Below are positions 1 to 11,506 of a DNA stretch of 64,000 nucleotides, piece after piece. Positions within the stretch are counted from its first letter, which is position 1; each line of letters opens with the position of its first letter. The notes below the pieces were generated by a model, which worked only from the letters and a program-made list of their open reading frames with translations, had not been told where the DNA came from and ran no database searches. The position numbers and the translations under genes were made by a program. Origin of the DNA: Adiantum capillus-veneris (taxonomy: Eukaryota > Streptophyta > Polypodiopsida > Polypodiales > Pteridaceae); contig CM043946.1 of assembly GCA_014529385.2 (NCBI GenBank), forward strand, positions 21,010,577-21,074,576, written 5' to 3'.

Positions 1-500
1 GTTCTGCCCTGAAACTATAACAACCAATATCATCCATAAAAAATCTGATGAACTTACCCAAGCATGGCCCGAACACCTTGTTCATCTAATCTTGAAATGT
101 AGCATACATTCACCAGTCCAAAAGGCATCCTGCGGTAGGCAAAGCACCCCCATGGAGAAATGAAGGTAGTCTTTAACTGATCCTCCAGAGAAATACCAAT
201 TTAAAAATATCGTGAAAAACCATCAATAATAGAATAGCGTTCATGTCCGACAACCTGGTTTAAAATCTCATCCTAAAATGGCAGAGGGTAGTGATTCCGC
301 TTGGTCGTAGTATTCAAAGGTTTATAGTCTACACATACTCGCCATTTTTCATTCTTCTTTGGGGTAATGGCAACATGAGAAACCCACTCAGACTCTTTCA
401 CAAGATATATAATACTTGCCTCAAGCAACTTGTTGATCTCCTGCCATAGAGCCTCCTTCTGAATATCTCCCAGCCTCCTTAGCTTCTGTGCTTTTGGCCT
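1..500 (-). pseudogene. Reverse transcriptase fragment of element F
   Basis: Minus-strand translation gives, in order, the RT entry motif with WRVCVDYKPLN, a PLPF segment, a TTFISPWGCFAYRRMPFGL block, and the catalytic box FMDDIGCYS right at the window edge (about bases 1-45). These are the conserved finger and palm blocks of Ty3/gypsy RT; the FMDD form replaces the more usual YVDD. In-frame stops occur around the PLPF and GFSRYF segments, so no intact enzyme is encoded. The RNase H and integrase parts would lie left of base 1. Confidence 0.85.
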
Positions 501-1317
501 CTATCCGTCTTTAAGTAGGATCTGATGCTCCACTCCTTTAGCTCCTCTCAGATCTTTATACTCTATCGCAAATAGGTCGAGATAGGATGCACATAGGTCC
601 ATATAGCCTTCCTTCTCTTGCTTTGTTAAATTTGTATCTAGCATATCTTCCACCTCTTTAGCCTTCATACTACAGACATGTGCTTGCATACCTTTCCTTG
701 CAATGATAGAGTCTATGGTGACTCCGAATAAATCTGTATCTAGCTTCAATAAATCTTCTTCGCTCTCCTCCTCTTCAACACTGGTGAACCCTTCATCATA
801 AGTAGACTCAGTTTCATAATCGTAACTGGTGCTAAAGTCTTGATTATCTCCCCCGGCTGATGGATGAAAGCGGCTCTCCTTGGTTTTTAGATCCAACACA
901 ATCTATCCTCCATTTTCTCAATCTGGCAAAGTAAACACCCCCTCCTCCCAGTCTTGCTTGGCCCCAATTGCCAACAACCATGGCCTCCCCAATATAATTG
1001 GATAAGCATTTTCTCCTGCGTTCATGACAAAAAAATTGATTAAGCATTCAACTCCCATAACCTTTACCTTCACATCCTGTGCCACTCCTAAACATGGAGC
1101 TTTGGTATGGTTGGCCATCCTCGCTCATTCGCACATTGGACCTGACAACAGCTTTAATACCAATATCCCTCATAGCAGATTCAGTGATCACACAGACTTG
1201 GGCACCACCATCAATATACGCTTGAACATGATTCTTCTTTTCAAGAAAAACGTCCACCACTGGAAGCACATCGGTCGGACTCCCCACCCTTGATGCTAGA
1301 TTCTGTACCACATGCAC
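501..1317 (-). pseudogene. Aspartic protease and linker region of element F
   Basis: Around 1200-1260 the minus strand encodes YIDGGAQVCVITESA, the flap-less aspartic protease signature of plant Ty3 elements with DGGA at the active site. A second conserved block near 930-1000 reads AYPIILGRPWL, the usual protease C-terminal motif. From 899 to 501 a 132-residue open stretch rich in Glu and Asp links protease to RT and ends in VEHQILLKDG before a stop. Protease and linker are in different frames, so at least one frameshift has occurred. It would have cut the gag-pol polyprotein inside the virus-like particle. Confidence 0.8.
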
Positions 1318-1682
1318 ATCTCCTCCTACTTAAGAAAGCCTTGTACTGACACTGGTTGACCACTGCCACCTTAATTTAGGGTTTAATGCAAGCAACTGTC
1401 CAAAAGTGATGTTAGCCTTTTGATTTTGAACATCTCTTACCAGATCGTATTCCGGATTACCCCGTCCCAACTGAAAATCCTTTTGAGTAATTCTTCATCT
1501 TTGTCTTCTTTTGCTTGGCTCTTGCTGCTCTCTACCTTCGTTCACCTTCTCTTTACCCTTGTTTGCTCTAGTTTCACATTCCGTCTCGGTCTCTCTTTCG
1601 CCTCGTGCTCTTTTGTTGGCCATAATATCAACCTCCCGCATGTCAACACCAATAATATTAACCCTTTGCACTTCATCATTAC

Positions 1683-2287
1683 CTAACGGAGACGCGTGTG
1701 CTTGGTTTTCGGCTGCTTGCTGCTCACTTTGACCATTAAACTATGCATGACCCCTGCCTCGACCACACAGAGGATACATGCCGCCCCTTTCCCTCGGTGG
1801 GTGAGGGCAATTTGGAGTATAGTGGCCCTCCTCTCCGCAATTGTAACATCTGTCAGGCAATTGCCTAGCCCTGCCTGTTCATGTCCTTGCTTCACCTCTC
1901 TCCATAACACTTAAATGCAACTCTTGCATTTGCTCATACAAATCTTGAACTGTATGTACCCATTGTTGAGGAACGGTTGCTACCCCTCGATAGGCTTATT
2001 CTCCATTTGAACTTCTTCTCTCGGATTTGAGGTTGGATTGGAAACCCTATCGCTTAGTACCCCAATGCACCTTGCTCAATCTTCTTTTTAATTTTCCGGC
2101 TCTTAGACTGTGCAATAGCAACAGCCACGCTGTAATTCTCTAGGCCCTCAAAATTCACCTTTTCACAAACTTTGGGATGAAAACAAGCCATAAAATTTTC
2201 CAATTTAAAGTACTCACAACCATTGGCCAATTGCATGGCCACTTCAAAGTCCCTCCAGCACTCTTCGAAGCGGGCGAGGAAAACCAT
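1683..2287 (-). pseudogene. Gag C-terminal and zinc-knuckle fragment of element F
   Basis: Bases 2054-2287 encode 77 residues with a Retrotrans_gag-like block (LENFMACFHPKVCEKVNF). At 1807-1848 the minus strand reads CYNCGEEGHYTPNC, an exact C-x2-C-x4-H-x4-C nucleocapsid knuckle. The knuckle is in a different frame from the upstream block and from the longest open frame here (1683-1910), so the gene is frameshifted. The family role is to package retrotransposon RNA. Confidence 0.75.
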
Positions 2288-3676
2288 ACGCAGTGGATTT
2301 TTATAGTTTTTTATTTTAATAGAGCTTTAATCTTCTTGTAGTCATTAATTTTCAATATTTTATGTGATATTTTATTCAAGGAATGTTTTTGCCTAAAGTG
2401 GCACATGTTTTGGTTTGAAATTGATCCTTATGCAAAGGGATGCAACCAAACTTTTTACAAATTATCAATATATGTAAGATACGGAGTTAGATATTTATTG
2501 CAACATTGTTTGTATATATAGAGGAGTTGGTTAGTATGGAAGGGATTGCATATAGAAGGTTTCTCTAATATGGGTGCACACACACAACATTTCTCCATTA
2601 CTAATAGTGAAGTCCCTGGCCACTCAATGTAGCATTTTAGTTTGGATTGTGTGAGCACCATGTCATTCGCTATAGAAATTTAATAAATAACATTGATGTA
2701 AAACTCTTGAGCTTATTATGTTCAAAGGTTCAAGGGGATAGCTATGGGTTGTTGTTTGTTAGCATTTCGTCAATCTTAGCAGTAATGAGGATGTATGACT
2801 TGCTAGAGTGCCCTGTGAATTGTTCATATAGGAGCATAATAGGTTCCATCCTCGTAATTGGTTATGCTGGTGGGGTAGGCATAAAGAGTTGATATGTTTT
2901 GGTAGCTCAAAAGGTAATATAAATAAACATGTGAATTTGCCAATAGGCATCATTCATTAAGTTGCTCCATTTATCATAAAATAACGAGAGTTATGATTAG
3001 CTATAGGCTTTATATATATGATCAAATTGATGCTGATGTGAATGTCAACGTGAAGGCATTAGTAATGCTAACGGGAGAAAAGCCAAGTAACTATGTAGAA
3101 CAAGAGATCACCGAACAAGCTTTCGCTCGATGGTGGCAATTGAAACTTGCTAGGCAAGTAAATATTTGAAGACATGCATTTTGAATTTGTGCAAGCCATG
3201 GGTATTGAATTGCCTAATGGTGGGTGAAACAAGAAGACAAAGTGTAATGCACCTAGCTAAAAGTGGCAATGTCTATTTGAATCCTCTTGTGAATCTATAC
3301 ATGTTTTGGTAAGGAGTGACAGTCCTTTCAGTGGAGTTGTCCTCAAGTGTTTGTTCATGCGATGAATGAAGAGGACCCCCAACCTACACGATATATGAAA
3401 TACAGGGAATGATGTTAGTGTATGTGAGCTTCATGTGTTGAAAATTGCAGCACTTTGATTGCATGGAGACTACCCAACCTAGGATTTTGAAAACCGGGGG
3501 AGATTGCCTAACATTTGACCAACTTGCTTGAAAAACACCAACTAGTTCAAACACGGTGTCTTCAAGAGGACCCAAGAATGCTCACAAAATTGTGAAGCAT
3601 TTCATCAAAGCTCTTGGTGTACCACACAGTCACACAAAGACTTATGTTCGCTCAAAGGAGAGGGAGTGAGTGAGTA

Positions 3677-3689
3677 AGAGAGAGAGAGA

Positions 3690-3745
<56 letters not shown>
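3677..3745. repeat. (AG)n microsatellite, about 70 bp
   Basis: Nearly uninterrupted AG dinucleotides with a single GGG interruption near 3692. It sits in non-coding sequence; the open frames across it are simple Arg-Glu repeats. Confidence 0.95.
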
Positions 3746-3747
<2 letters not shown>

Positions 3748-6158
3748 TTGCACACTAATTTCTCGTTACACAATGGTTGTTGAAACTAAAGGTGCATGAA
3801 CTATGACGAGGTGTAGTAGATTTGCAAACGGGTGTCATCATATACATGTGGTAGTGATGTGTGTGAACACACTAGGACCATTGGGGCAATGTTTCCCTCT
3901 TTAGGAGGTTTTTTCCCCCGTGCATTGTATATACAGTGGTATAGCCAAAGTGTGTAAACCCTAGAAGGTGGCATGGGCAGATATGTGCAGGCTAGCTGAA
4001 GCTTGGCAAAAGGTTGGAGGAGCTAGGAAGATCATGGGTTGACAGACAGCGATGGAGGTGTATGACTGATGCGGTTTATAGGCCAAGGAAGGCTCCATGA
4101 GGGGCTAATTTTGGGAGAAAATGAAGGAGATGTGAGGTGCAATCTTTGGGTCTAGGAATTAAGAGTTTGAAGTGATGAAGGAGCAGGTCAAGATGGCTCA
4201 TCAAACAGAGCTATGGAGCCCAAGTTATGGGAGGTTGAAGGTTTAGTGTATTGCAGATTCTTGCCAGACAGGGGAACTGGGGACAAATGGTCCAAGTGGA
4301 AGTCAAGATATAGGTGTGTAGTGCTCGATTTATGGAGCCTATGTGTCTTTTCAAATTGCAGATAGGAGCCACAGATTGCAAGTTATGGCTAGTTGAAGTT
4401 TTGTCGGGGGCTAGGTTGGTGCCCACCTGACCACATGGGGAATTTTGCAATCCAGCGTCTTTTGAGTTGTGGCAAGATTCTAGGGCAGGAAATGTAATGT
4501 ATGGAGCTAGCAGGAGTTGAATGCATGTCAAACGGAGTCCAGAACAAAAAGTTATAGTGGTCGGAAGATTGAGTGCCTTTGTCTGAAGTTGATTGCAGAT
4601 GATTTGGTCGGGTTTTGCGGCCTCAGTTCAAGGGCTCAAGAAATTGTGAGAAGCGGCTTGAGCCGGGGGTGTTCAAGTAGACATGATGAATTATTGGCGG
4701 GTTTTTGCGTCTTGGAAATCCAACCCTGGACTGGGATACTGCAGGTTGGTGAAGAGTGGGGAAAAAAATATAAGTAGATGTTTTTTTGTAAAAGGTTTTG
4801 GAGCTTCAAAACTCACCCCAAGAGCAGGCGCCCCAACTGCCGCCACATGGTAGAGTACATATCCCACATACGCAGGCAAGGTCTCATATTCAAGAGTTTA
4901 AGGGAAGCAGTGTGACCCACATTGGGATGTCGAAGCGAGTGAGAGAGTAAGCTCTCATGGCGATGGCGCTTTGGGCGGTGGCTCTTGTTGGGCGCTGCGA
5001 GTGCCGTCCTGACGGTGCTTAGAGGCCATTTATACGGAGGTATTGGCGTGCTGATGCGGAGGCAGCCAACGGCTGGCGGTGCTACATTGGTTCATAGTGA
5101 TGATGTGGCAGCCGGTTGGGCCTTAGTCCCGTGCCCGATGAGGCAAATGTTTTTTGAGGGCAAAGTGCCCCCCCCAATAGCGATGTTGCTATTGCTCTAG
5201 AGGGGAGGGGTCCCGCAAGAGATAGAGAGAGAGAGCATGAGCCCGAGACCAGTCAAGAGGAGGGTCTCACGGCCAGTGGACAACTAGCAAGAGAGTGAAA
5301 TAAAGCAAGTCCAAGGAGGCCCAAAGGTCCAAGACAAGCAAGAAGGGGAGCATGTAATAGAGGGGTCAAATGAGAGAGAGTCACCACTCAACTACTCAAC
5401 TACAAAACAATTGACTCAAAGAGTAGTAAGTATCAATCTCCACTCTAATAGTTTGAAATTTATTTGACAACAATGAACAAAAGAACAAATTATTGCAATC
5501 TTTCATTTTTCATACAAACATGTCAGAGTAAGAATACTTAGTAAATAGAATTGAGATGCTAAATGAGATCTATGGCAATGGTTTCTCAACATAACAAAAT
5601 AGTCTTATGAACTCCTTGCTACTAATCTACCATAATTGCAACTTTTGAGACACACACGTCTAGATCCACACAATGTCTTAGGAGAACACAATGTCTTGTG
5701 TTCTCCCATCTTTGTCATTGAGGATCCAAATTAAATGTCAATCTACAAGATTCAAATAATTCACTATAATCAAATCAACTCACCTTAAAAGTGCCCTTCC
5801 AAAGCAATATTGCTTTTAACTAACCCTTCCACAAGAAGGGGATTTTTTTTATATATCCCTTCAAAGGTAAATCCTAAAAAATTGTCAATTTCTCTGAGAG
5901 GTCAAATATGGCATTCAAGGGCTCTACAACCTTAAAAACCAAACTATAATTCCCAATTGCGATAAATGTTTCATTCTAACTAGGCGCTTAAGGCAAAAGT
6001 ACTTAATAATCTCAAGGTTTTGTCATTTAAACAATTGAGCGTCCCATTTTTATTAATACTTAAACATGCTTACACAAATTTTAGCCAAGAAAAGAAATAT
6101 TCATATATATATTATTACTATTATTATTTTATTTTATTTTTTAACGAAAGAGGAAGAC

Positions 6159-6187
6159 ATATATAAATATATATATATATATATATT
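6159..6187. repeat. (TA)n-rich tract
   Basis: A run of AT dinucleotides with one AAA interruption inside a broader AT-rich stretch (about 6100-6190). Confidence 0.9.
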
Positions 6188-6838
6188 TCTTTGTCTTTTA
6201 AATCAATTTCATGTCACACACATAAATATTTTATAGAATTTAGGTTTTCACAATTGTATGTACATATTGATAAGGCGAAAAACATGGGAATAGGTGAGCT
6301 TACATCTATAATTCCGATTGTTATAGCTAGAAGATCCTCAATAATAGAAATGTCTAATCCTCAATACTCACGCCTCCCTTTATACCACCCCCCTTCCTCC
6401 CTCCCTCCCCCCTCCATTATACATATGGTGTAACCATGAAATAATAGGGGGCAACCTCTTATTGTATAAGCATATGTGCGATCTGGAAGAACGGGAAGGT
6501 TTGAGTAAAAAGACTTTTGTCAGCATAAGACTCTTGTCCATATCCATGTTCATGTAATAAAACAGTTGCATCATTGGAGTGTGAGATGTATAACTACCAA
6601 CACATATTTTCCATGCTGCATAGATAGCTTGTTTTTGCCATCGGTGGCTACTTCATAATAATTGCATTTTTTTATTTTTTTTAATATTCTATTAGTGAAG
6701 TGTAGATGAAAACAATTCTCCAAAATGTAAAAACAATTTACAAGTCCCTTTGAAACCCACCGATAAGGGTGATTGGCATGAGTAGTCTTCCTAGGTTAAG
6801 GGATTCTGTCATTTATTTGGATTTCTTGGAAAATTGGC

Positions 6839-7277
6839 CAGCGCTAGCATTGTTTTGGGAGTTGTATTGTCTTAATATTCTCCTTGGAGCAATGATGTTT
6901 GCCATGATATGATCGTGTGTACACAATGAAACTATATAGGCAAATAACAATAATCCTATTAAAGACAATAATCACCAATTAGTATTCTACACTTGTTCAC
7001 TAGTGTACAAGATCATGCACGCGAAGAGAGAGAGACAGACAGAGAGAGAGAGGATTGTGCACAAGTATATCGAGGCAGTCACAAATATTGTGCATATGGG
7101 TGTTAAAGTTTATAAAAACTTACACAAAAATAGATTTTAGAGAGAGAGAGAGAGACAGAGACGTTGTCCAAGGATTTTCCTTATTTGTAGAGGCAAAGAG
7201 ACATAGAGAGAGGGCAGGGACATTGTAGGAACTATTCCACAAAACAATGTGTACGTGTGTGTGTGTCTGTGTGTGTA

Positions 7278-7326
<49 letters not shown>

Positions 7327-7808
7327 GAGAGGATTTCGCTTACATGATCAAAATTAGTGAGTTTATATATTATTTGCTAAGTAGGTGGGTTAAAAACAAA
7401 AAAATTTCAGAGAATCTAAAAGCGAGTTATATAAGCGGATGCATTGGTCTAAAATGGCAAGCCCAAGGTGCTGCTGTTTTTGAAAAAGTTAACCCTCGAA
7501 TTTCTCACTTGCATGCATTAGTTGCACATCCATGATAATGACATGACCTTTGAAATGCTGTAGAAAAATGTAGGTTATCAGGTGAACTAGGTGAACTAGG
7601 GTCATGCTCTCTCTGAGAATGTCATTATAAGATAAATGAATATAGGCACCCGCAATCTATCATTTGCATGCATTTCACATCCACCATCATAATAACATGA
7701 CATTCAAAAGCCTCAAGGCAATGTAGATTATTAGGTGAAACCTTCATCGCAACATTTGGAACAAGAGCGGGTCTGAGAATTCATGAAAATCAAAGCTGCA
7801 CCAGAAGG
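6839..7808. repeat. Unidentified ~2-kb module, copy I, left part
   Basis: Starts CAGCGCTAGCATTGTTTTGG and matches 12779 onward (copy II) nearly base for base with small indels, through a common end near GCACCAGAAGG. Both copies carry GA tracts, a GT tract and the phrase ACAAGAGCGGGTCTGAGAAT. No coding motif is visible. The match resumes at 11517 after an insertion. Confidence 0.85.
7281..7320. repeat. (GA)n microsatellite preceded by a (GT)n tract
   Basis: About 20 GA units preceded by GT-rich sequence from 7251. The equivalent place in module copy II (about 13187-13208) has a GT tract but almost no GA, so the array differs between the duplicated copies. Confidence 0.9.
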
Positions 7809-8074
7809 AGTTAGGTCTTCGGGAGTGCCACCCTCTCTACCTCCCCTTCCTCCTCTTGCCGCCCATGTGCTTCCTCCTCTTCCCTTCCTCCTCCTCCACA
7901 GGCTCCTCCTCCAAAATCTTTCCTCTCCTCCACCTCCTCTCTTCATCTACTCCTCTAACCACCTTCCCTTCCTCCAGCTCCTCCTCTAGAAACCACCATC
8001 CCTTCCCTAAAGTCCTCCTATCTCCTACTCCCTTCTTCCTCTCTTTTCTTAGTCGCTCTATAACCCCTCTCCTT

Positions 8075-8078
<4 letters not shown>

Positions 8079-8163
<85 letters not shown>

Positions 8164-8244
8164 CTGTCTTCCCTCTCTGCGTGTGTCTCTCTCTCACCCG
8201 CCACCCCTCTCTCTCGTTGTCTCCCCCCCCACCCCCCCCCCCCC

Positions 8245-8286
<42 letters not shown>

Positions 8287-8320
8287 ACTAGGACAAGAGG
8301 GAAGGGTGGCAAGGGTAGAA

Positions 8321-8380
<60 letters not shown>
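8079..8380. repeat. Cluster of (CT)n, (C)n and (AC)n microsatellites
   Basis: (TC)n runs over 8079-8160, poly-C over about 8223-8246, then CT and AC arrays to 8288 and further CT arrays at 8322-8380. The unique part between the arrays (about 8161-8225) recurs in inverted orientation at about 11150-11215. Confidence 0.95.
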
Positions 8381-8381
<1 letters not shown>

Positions 8382-8750
8382 GACAATACACACACATACA
8401 GACACACTAGGACGATAGGGAAGGGTGGCAAGGGGAGAGAGAGAGAGAGAGGGTGCAGAGAGCTATTTAAAAAAAACAAAGCACTAGCAGTATCTCTAGT
8501 GCCTCCGTTTTTTTGTGAAAGAGGGAGAGAGGGGGAGAGAAAGAGAGAGTGATAGCGGGAGGGGAAGAGAGAGGGGGGGCATTGGGAGGGAGAGAGAGAT
8601 CAAGAGAAGAGGGGTGGCAGGTGGAGAGAGAGTAGGAGGCTGGGAGGGAGAAAGAAAGCAAGCGCGGGGGGGGGGTTGTACAAGGTGAGCCCGTCTTTCT
8701 TTTAAAAAAAATAAAAATACACTTCACCTCTCTCCCTCAGAATTTTGTCG

Positions 8751-8756
<6 letters not shown>

Positions 8757-8824
<68 letters not shown>
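8757..8824. repeat. (CT)n microsatellite, about 68 bp
   Basis: Uninterrupted CT dinucleotides within the 3.7-kb insertion. Confidence 0.95.
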
Positions 8825-8826
<2 letters not shown>

Positions 8827-9040
8827 TATCAATCGATCTCTCTCCCACTGCATCTTCCTTTTTTCTTTCTCTGCCTCCTATCACATTGTCGCTTTTTGAG
8901 TCCCTCCAATCCTAATGACAAATGAAATGAAATGCTATGATAATTGTCATCAAAAGGCCAAAATGACCCATGCGACCAAAATGATACATTCTTGGTGGAT
9001 CTAATACAATGTCTGGGTACAAAATATAATGAGAAAGAAG

Positions 9041-9042
<2 letters not shown>

Positions 9043-9078
<36 letters not shown>
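9043..9078. repeat. (GA)n microsatellite
   Basis: About 18 GA units followed by a short ATGAAATGAAATGAAATG pentanucleotide array. The AAATG array also occurs just upstream near 8920. Confidence 0.9.
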
Positions 9079-9081
<3 letters not shown>

Positions 9082-9425
9082 AATGAAATGAAATGTTATA
9101 TTAACGTCTTCAAAAGGCCAGAATGACCTATGAGACTAAACTATTACAAAAGTGGTGAATCTGTTACAATGTCTAGGTACCTTAGTACCAAAGTACTAAG
9201 TGTCAAAAGTGTGAAAATAAATGTGAAAAAGGAAATACAAAGTATTAAATAAACTTCTTAGGAGAATTCTGGGTGTCTGTCTAGAATGCTTCTAATCCTT
9301 TGTTGTAGTCTCCTCCGGTGAAGTGTGCTTCTGCATCTCGATCGTGGTTGTCTCGATTTCCTAAGCTCAATCGCCCTATCAATGAGGGTGTCTTTGGTAT
9401 GAATGTGGGTACTCCTTTGTGCTGG

Positions 9426-9932
9426 CTACTGGCCTCTTGCTTCTCCTTCCACTCCTACTTCTCTCGATCCGAAGAAATCTGTGATCTGCCTCTGAGGCTG
9501 TAGTGCTCTTTGTCTTCTCATTAGATTATCCCTGTGCCGATGTAGTTCCAGTAGGTACAAGCCTAAGCATCTTTGATCTTGGTATTGCATGACTCTATCT
9601 AGAGGTCCAAAGCCTTCTTTAAATAGGCAATGGAAACGCCCACGTATCTCATAGTATACGGTGCAATGGCATATGTAGTGTAATTCTGTCTCCGGCTCCA
9701 TTCCGCATAACTTGCAAATTCTGCTCTCAGGTGGGATTCCCCTAAATCTGCCAAATTCAATTTCCAGTTGGTGTGAGGATGTACGAATCTTACCAATAGC
9801 ACATCTCAAACCATGAGACAGGTGGGTATCCATGTAGCTCGGGTCAATCACAAATCCATCTTCAGATAGCATTAGGAAGTTTTCTTTGTAGTCGTCCATC
9901 TTCTGCCCAATTCTTGTGTAGGGTCTACCCAT
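9426..9932 (-). pseudogene. LINE-like C-terminal zinc-binding coding region
   Basis: A 168-residue open frame. Residues 73-90 hold CKLCGMEPETELHYICHC, a C-x2-C-x8-H-x4-C arrangement like the zinc-binding tail after reverse transcriptase in many non-LTR elements. A YYEIRGRF segment and a DQRCLGLYLLELHRHR helix follow. The start is probably not native: related coding continues upstream to about 10,020 in another frame (EINKIIRQDLIHLDTKRTWVD), implying a frameshift near 9930. Residues 147-154 read QRQITDFF, matching the PCNA-binding (PIP) pattern Q-x-x-I-x-x-F-F. No RT or endonuclease domain is present. A domesticated gene is possible but not supported. Confidence 0.55.
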
Positions 9933-10025
9933 GTCCTCTTAGTATCCAGATGTATAAGATCCTGACGGATGATTTTATTAATCTCCTTTCGTGTAATTGC
10001 CAGTGATGGAGCCGCAAGAGAGTAT

Positions 10026-10030
<5 letters not shown>

Positions 10031-10085
<55 letters not shown>

Positions 10086-10148
10086 GGGCAGAGGGATCCG
10101 CAAGGGAAGTGAAGGTTTGGGCACACGGGGGGGGGGGGGGGGGGGGGG
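10031..10148. repeat. (GA)n array and ~20-bp poly-G tract in the left palindrome arm
   Basis: GA dinucleotides run over about 10031-10081 and poly-G over 10129-10148. The complementary poly-C (about 10279-10302) and CT array (about 10351-10394) lie in the right arm. Confidence 0.9.
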
Positions 10149-10345
10149 ATTGTGAGAGGGGAGAGTGGAGTGTAGTTTTTTCTTTAAAAGGGAAAGAAAG
10201 GGGGAGAAGCGACCTCTCTCCCCCTTTCTTTCCCTTAAAAAAAAAAAACTACACTCCACTCTCCCCTCTCACAATCCCCCCCCCCCCCCCCCCCCCCCCC
10301 CCGCCTGTGCCCAAACCTTCACTTCCCTTGTGGATCCCTCTCCCC

Positions 10346-10399
<54 letters not shown>

Positions 10400-10492
10400 A
10401 TACTCTCTTGTGGCTCCATCACTGGCAATTACACGAACGGAGATTAATAAAATCATCCGTCAGGATCTTATACATCTGGATACTAAGAGGAC

Positions 10493-10735
10493 ATGGGTAG
10501 ACCCTACACAAGAATTGGGCAGAAGATGGACGACTACAAAAAAAACTTCCTCCAGCTATTTGAAGATGGATTTGTGATTGACCCGAGCTACATGGATACC
10601 CACCTGTCTCATGGTTTGAGATGTGCTATTGGTCAGATTCGTACATCCTCACACCAACTGGAAATTGAATTTGGCAGATTAAGGGGAATCCCACGTGAGA
10701 GCAAAATTTGCAAGTTATACGGAATGGAGCCAGAA
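10493..10735 (+). pseudogene. Inverted partial copy of the LINE-like coding region
   Basis: The plus strand encodes MGRPYTRIGQKMDDYK and about 80 further residues matching the start of the minus-strand frame at 9932, with a few substitutions. One knuckle cysteine is changed (CKLY for CKLC). Similarity stops at GMEPE, after which the frame runs into GA repeats (Arg-Glu). It is the right arm of the palindrome and clearly truncated. Confidence 0.8.
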
Positions 10736-10742
10736 AGAGGTG

Positions 10743-10748
<6 letters not shown>

Positions 10749-10792
<44 letters not shown>

Positions 10793-10944
10793 GGAATGGG
10801 TTGGAGGGATCATGAGAGGGTCTGATTTTTTTTTTTAAAAAAACAAAGGCACTAGCAAAATCTCTAATGTTTTAGGTTTTTTTAGAGAGACAGAGAGAAA
10901 GAGAGGAGAATTTTAACGTTATAGAAAAGTATATATATATATAT

Positions 10945-10998
<54 letters not shown>

Positions 10999-11078
10999 GG
11001 GGGAGAGAGGGGTGGAGCTCACTCCACGAAGGGAGGAAAGGCAAGGGGGAGAGAGGGAGAGGGGAGGGGAAGGGGGGG

Positions 11079-11135
<57 letters not shown>

Positions 11136-11210
11136 GGGGGTGGGAGGGGGAGACAACAAGAGAGAGGGGTGGTGGGCAAGAGAGAGACACATGCACAGAG
11201 GGAAGACAGC

Positions 11211-11275
<65 letters not shown>
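10749..11275. repeat. Cluster of four (GA)n arrays
   Basis: GA arrays lie at about 10749-10782, 10948-10993, 11081-11130 and 11214-11274, with poly-G runs at about 10783-10793 and 11069-11080. The unique segment at about 11150-11215 (GAGAGGGGTGGTGGGCAAGA and following) is an inverted copy of about 8161-8225, giving the insertion a second, outer pair of inverted repeats. Confidence 0.9.
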
Positions 11276-11278
<3 letters not shown>

Positions 11279-11506
11279 GTCCTTGGCTACTCCACTGGAG
11301 AGAGGGGCGGCAATTGGCGGCGATGGTAGGAGTAGGGGCGGCACATGGTGGTAGTAAGTTAGCACCACTAACCACCAGTGGTGGGCTAGGGTGGTGGGTG
11401 GTGATGGTTGCTAAGGGGTGGCAATGGGAGGTAGTGGTGGTGGGATGAAAAAAAAAAAAGCTCGCTCCAAAGCTCGCTTCATTGAGCTCACTCCTTAACC
11501 GTCCCC

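Larger units (their letters stand above)
1..2287 (-). mobile_element. Ty3/gypsy retrotransposon remnant F (gag-pro-RT), truncated by the window edge
   Basis: Reading right to left on the minus strand, the order is a gag end, a CCHC zinc knuckle, an aspartic protease and a reverse transcriptase that runs off base 1. Coding similarity is clear but scattered over several frames, so the element is dead. The protease core (YIDGGAQVCVI) and the following acidic linker resemble those of element E at 53-62 kb, so the two probably belong to related lineages. I could not find an LTR on the right side, where recognisable coding ends near 2287. Confidence 0.85.
2288..6838. other. No recognisable gene; AT-rich diverged sequence
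   Basis: I see no conserved coding motif on either strand. Open frames here are short, lack family signatures and are interrupted. The stretch holds one long (AG)n tract and one TA-rich tract, listed separately, and probably contains old unrecognisable repeats. Confidence 0.5.
9692..10735. repeat. Large near-perfect palindrome (arms ~0.5 kb)
   Basis: The left arm, 9692 to about 10207, is matched in reverse complement by about 10214-10735, with a spacer of only a few bases near 10,210. Each arm contains the coding fragment, a GA/CT array, a poly-G/poly-C tract and a GTGAGAGGGGAGAGTGGAGT segment. Differences are scattered single bases and tract-length changes. The right arm ends abruptly in a new (GA)n tract at about 10,745. 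Confidence 0.9.
7809..11506. mobile_element. 3.7-kb insertion inside module copy I, flanked by a 10-bp direct repeat
   Basis: Module copy II (13674 onward) is continuous where copy I is broken, so it acts as an empty site. The break is flanked by CACCAGAAGG at 7799-7808 and again at 11507-11516, consistent with a 10-bp target-site duplication. The insert is dominated by long CT, GA, AC, C and G tracts and carries a large palindrome with a LINE-like coding fragment. I see no matching terminal inverted repeats and no poly(A) directly abutting the duplicated site. A Mutator-like element, a LINE-derived insertion or repair-mediated capture all remain possible. Confidence 0.65.

Noticed and set aside
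4985-5200. 71-residue GC-rich open frame
   Set aside because: No family signature, and the surrounding sequence shows no gene structure.
8073-8405. Long open frames of Arg-Glu or Ser-Leu repeats
   Set aside because: They are translations of (GA)n/(CT)n arrays, open on both strands and in several frames, with no non-repeat domain. The same applies to those at 8.7-8.9, 10.0-10.5, 10.9-11.5 and 62.4-62.9 kb.
7809-11506. Terminal inverted repeats of a Mutator-like element
   Set aside because: Comparing the two ends by eye gives only short chance matches such as GGAGTG.
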